Positions 61,330 to 64,000 of a DNA stretch of 64,000 nt are shown here, one piece after another. Numbering within the stretch: position 1 is the stretch's first letter; each line of letters begins with the position of its first letter. This DNA is from Gonium pectorale (Eukaryota > Chlorophyta > Chlorophyceae > Chlamydomonadales > Volvocaceae), in assembly GCA_001584585.1 (NCBI GenBank), contig LSYV01000054.1:53832-117831 (forward strand). The letters run 5' to 3'. Under the pieces are notes generated by a model. It saw only the letters and a list, made by a program, of their open reading frames with translations. It was not told where the DNA came from and made no database searches. Made by a program: the position numbers and the translations under genes.

Positions 61330-61781
61330 CAATGGCGCGCTCCGCCGAGGCCTATCAACATGCCTATTTGATAATACATATCACAGTCCTTTTTATGGAG
61401 AGGGATGCAGCCTGGAAGCCAAGGAAAACAAGTGAGCAAGGGAAACAGGTTGGCTCTCTGCAGCAGTCAAGTTTGGAGTCTATCTCAATACCATCCGGGG
61501 AATGGGGCAGGAAATGCTGTGTTTCTGGATGAACGTCATCCGGCGGCCCACGGGTCGTAGGATCCGTGCGAAACCGAGCCGCCTTTACCTCCAACTTCAC
61601 TTGAAACTTGTGACAGTCTGCCGCATGTACCCGTGCAAAGCATGGGCGATCCAGTCGTGGCGCAACGCTTGATCCTTTCTTTCTCCTCACGTTGTCCCTC
61701 CTTCTCGCCCGAACGAGCAAGTCACTGCTTAGCGGCCATTGCTTCACAAGTTTAGGGCGGTGCACCACTTCGGCTCTTCCA
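61330..61781. other. Short divergent promoter region
   Basis: Between the possible first ATG of the acyltransferase (minus) and the start of the N-myristoylated protein gene (plus) there are only about 450 bases. Both promoters must share this segment or use introns. I see no clear TATA box. Confidence 0.4.
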
Positions 61782-64000
61782 ATGGGCGCGGCCCCAAGCC
61801 GCTGCGTTCAATGCTTCGGTGGCGCGCACAAGCCGCCCCCCGAGGAGGACGCCTCGGCGGGCGTGCCCGCTGGCGCGTCTTCGGCACCAGAAGAAGCCCC
61901 ACAGTCGGAGCAGCAACCGGCGCAGCGGCTTGGCGCAGAGGGAGCTCAGTCGCAACAGCTAGATCTCCAACATCCACAAAACCCCGAAGCTTCTAGCGGG
62001 CGACCAACCGCCATTTCGCTGTCCGTGCAGTCTTTTTGCAGCCCGTTCGCTGCCCAAGCCGGCAACGGCGCGGACGCGTCCACCAGCTCCACCCCGACCG
62101 GCTCGACCCCCAGCGGCGGCGATGCGGACCCCGACGCGCCCCCCGTCCGCGCCGGCCTCACTGCAGCCCAGAAATACCTCCAATCGGCACGTGCACGTGC
62201 GCGCGCCGCCGAGGCCACCCACGTCGCCAACGCCGCCACCGACACCGCCGCTCCCCACGCCTCCGCCGCCGCGAGCCGCAACTTCAGCGGCCCGTCTGCG
62301 AGCGGCCTGCCGCCGCGGCCCGCGCGCGCAAACAGCGGCAAGCCCCAAGGCCTGCAGAGCGCGCCGCCAGCCCTGTCGACGGCGGCGCCGCCGCCGGCGC
62401 CGCGGCCGCCTCGGGGCCTACACGCGCTGCCGTCGCCGTCGCAGTCCAGTTTGCAAATCACCGAGTACGCTTACCAACCCATGATGATGTCACTGGGCTC
62501 GGTCGGCGCCTCCGTCGCCTCTTCCGCCGCCACGGGCTCCGCCGTGCTCGTCACCATTGGCAACGTCGTCTCTTCCAGTGCCGCCACCTCGGGCTGCGCC
62601 GCCTCGGCGGCGGCTGGACCGCCGCTGCCGCCGCCCGGGTCTTTGGTCGCCGCCGCCGCACCGCAGGCACTGGCGCTCCGCCGGGTGCGCCATGAGGCGC
62701 GCCGCCACTCGGCGGAGGGTCAGCTCGGCGGCGGCGGCGGCGCCACCACCGCCGCCGGCGCTAGCGACGCTGGCTTTCCCGGCAAGCCGTCTTCCTCTAC
62801 GGCGCTCCCCGAGGTTTTGCGCGGCCCTAGGGGCATTCTCAAGCTGCCTGCCGCCTCTCCGGGCGCTCCCGCCGCTCCCGCGGCCGCGGCGGCATCGGCG
62901 GGGCCGCTGGCGGCGCCGCCGCCCCAAGGCACCTCCCAGGACGTGCTGCGGAGCCCGCCCCGTCATCAGCCGGCGTCCGCCGTCGACTCCGGCGTAACAT
63001 CGGGATACCTGGGATCCGGATCCGACGCCGGCGCGGTCCACAGCGCTGGTTCGGGCAGCCTGAACGCCGGCCGCCTGAGCACTACCACCGAGCGGCTGTT
63101 GGGCAGCCGGCACGGCCGGACGCCGGAGCAGGTGGCGCTGGCGCTGGCGTCATATCTGGGGACGGCTGACTCCGAAGCGGCGGCCGAGCGGCTCTCTCCA
63201 AATGGCCAGAACCAAAACCGCAACTGCCAACTGCTGCGGGAGGCACAGGGGCAGCTAGAGCTGCGGCGTGAGCCGGAGCAACTGCAGCTGCAACAGCAGC
63301 AGCACCGTCACCACCACCAGCACTTCCGAAGCCGGCATACGCTGCCGCAAGAGGCCCTGACCTTCAGCCAGCCGAGCTCGAACGAGGACTCCCCGACCGG
63401 CAGCACGCGATCCATCTCGGATCCGTCGGGACACGGCATCGGGGCCGTGCCCGGCCCCGCGACCCCCGCCAAGGCCGCGCCCGCACACGCAGCGCCGCAG
63501 ATGAGCCCGGAAGCGCAACGCGGTGGCGGCGGCGGCGGCGACACAGCCCGCGCGAGCGCCGCGGAGCGAGGGGCTGCATGGCAGCAGTGGGGGCTGCCCA
63601 GAGTCGGGATGGCGGCGGCCGAGGAGCGCGCGGTCGGCGGCGGCAGCCTCGGCGACAGTGGCGGCGGCAGCAGCGGCGGCGGCAGTGGCGGATACCCGGC
63701 AGTTCCTAAGAGGGGGGCCTTCAGCGCGACGCTGGGTTCCATCTTCCGTAACAAGGAGAGCAGCGGCCTGGGCGGCAGCAGCGGGACTGTCGGCGGCTCC
63801 GCCGCAGGCCCGTCACACGTAGCGAGCTGCATTCCGGCAGCGCAGTTCCCTCCGTCGGCCCCGGGGGGCGCTGCAGAGCAGCGCCATGCCGTGCAACAGC
63901 AGCAGAGCGCAAGTGTTCAGCTGCCGGCGGTCAGGCAGCCGCCGCAGCAGCAGCAGCGACCCGTGGGTCACAAGTTCAGGGAGCGGTTTGGCACCATGGC
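61782..64000 (+). CDS. N-myristoylated low-complexity protein, N-terminal part (739 codons, runs off the window)
   Basis: An open frame starts at ATG 61782 and has no stop to the window end. The first residues MGAAPSRCVQC fit the N-myristoyltransferase motif (Gly2, Ser6), with Cys8 and Cys11 as possible palmitoylation sites, so the product is probably anchored to a membrane. The remainder is low complexity: Ala, Pro, Gly and Ser rich, with a Gln/His run at about 63,280-63,330 (QLQLQQQQHRHHHQH), Gly/Ser runs near 63,640-63,700 and another Gln run near the end. Serine clusters such as SSNEDSPTGSTRSISD look like phosphorylation sites. No folded domain appears before the sequence ends, so the enzyme or adaptor part, if any, lies beyond 64,000. 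An intron inside this frame is not excluded but none is needed. Confidence 0.7.
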   Translation, partial: MGAAPSRCVQCFGGAHKPPPEEDASAGVPAGASSAPEEAPQSEQQPAQRLGAEGAQSQQLDLQHPQNPEASSGRPTAISLSVQSFCSPFAAQAGNGADASTSSTPTGSTPSGGDADPDAPPVRAGLTAAQKYLQSARARARAAEATHVANAATDTAAPHASAAASRNFSGPSASGLPPRPARANSGKPQGLQSAPPALSTAAPPPAPRPPRGLHALPSPSQSSLQITEYAYQPMMMSLGSVGASVASSAATGSAVLVTIGNVVSSSAATSGCAASAAAGPPLPPPGSLVAAAAPQALALRRVRHEARRHSAEGQLGGGGGATTAAGASDAGFPGKPSSSTALPEVLRGPRGILKLPAASPGAPAAPAAAAASAGPLAAPPPQGTSQDVLRSPPRHQPASAVDSGVTSGYLGSGSDAGAVHSAGSGSLNAGRLSTTTERLLGSRHGRTPEQVALALASYLGTADSEAAAERLSPNGQNQNRNCQLLREAQGQLELRREPEQLQLQQQQHRHHHQHFRSRHTLPQEALTFSQPSSNEDSPTGSTRSISDPSGHGIGAVPGPATPAKAAPAHAAPQMSPEAQRGGGGGGDTARASAAERGAAWQQWGLPRVGMAAAEERAVGGGSLGDSGGGSSGGGSGGYPAVPKRGAFSATLGSIFRNKESSGLGGSSGTVGGSAAGPSHVASCIPAAQFPPSAPGGAAEQRHAVQQQQSASVQLPAVRQPPQQQQRPVGHKFRERFGTM

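Noticed and set aside
62490..63113. Minus-strand frame opposite the N-myristoylated protein
   Set aside because: GC-rich antisense shadow; the plus frame is open for over 2.2 kb and starts with a recognisable lipidation motif.

Overview
The window is nuclear DNA of a green alga, most likely a volvocalean chlorophyte close to Chlamydomonas, Volvox or Gonium. It is GC-rich, with frequent introns of roughly 100-1100 bp that nearly all have GT-AG ends. Its proteins are long and rich in Ala, Gly, Ser and Pro. It carries a ciliary BBSome gene and a receptor kinase with an algal-style ectodomain and a hydroxyproline-wall-like linker. No prokaryotic operons, rRNA, tRNA, CRISPR array or intact transposon was recognised. 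Gene models were built by hand by joining exons whose phases agree; they were not checked against transcripts.

Region by region: 1.8-14.6 kb and 15.5-26.3 kb hold two neighbouring giant coiled-coil genes on the minus strand (A, at least 2840 aa; B, about 3062 aa). They share a 14-residue coiled-coil repeat, an aromatic-Thr-Asn motif and a short basic C-terminal helix, so they look like a tandem paralogous pair of unknown function. 28.3-35.3 kb is a complete 14-exon BBS1 gene (596 aa). 36.5-37.9 kb is a 296-aa hnRNP F/H-like RNA-binding protein. 38-40.5 kb is gene-poor and has a perfect 19-bp inverted repeat. 40.5-46.4 kb is a membrane receptor-like kinase whose catalytic Asp and DFG motifs are lost (a probable pseudokinase). 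48.6-50.6 kb is a plus-strand F-box-like/ankyrin protein. 52.6-57.2 kb is a 1001-aa protein ending in an INPP4-type phosphatase domain with an intact CX5R loop. 58.0-61.3 kb is a GLYAT-like N-acyltransferase. From 61.8 kb to the end a plus-strand gene begins with an N-myristoylation signal and runs off the window.

Most genes are on the minus strand and there is no shared pathway. The links are loose: BBS1 acts in ciliary membrane traffic, the INPP4-like phosphatase in phosphoinositide signalling, and the kinase and the lipid-anchored protein at the plasma membrane. The least explained part is the A/B pair, notably the seven-fold ~120-residue repeat and the triplicated FN-x-T-V-V motif in B.
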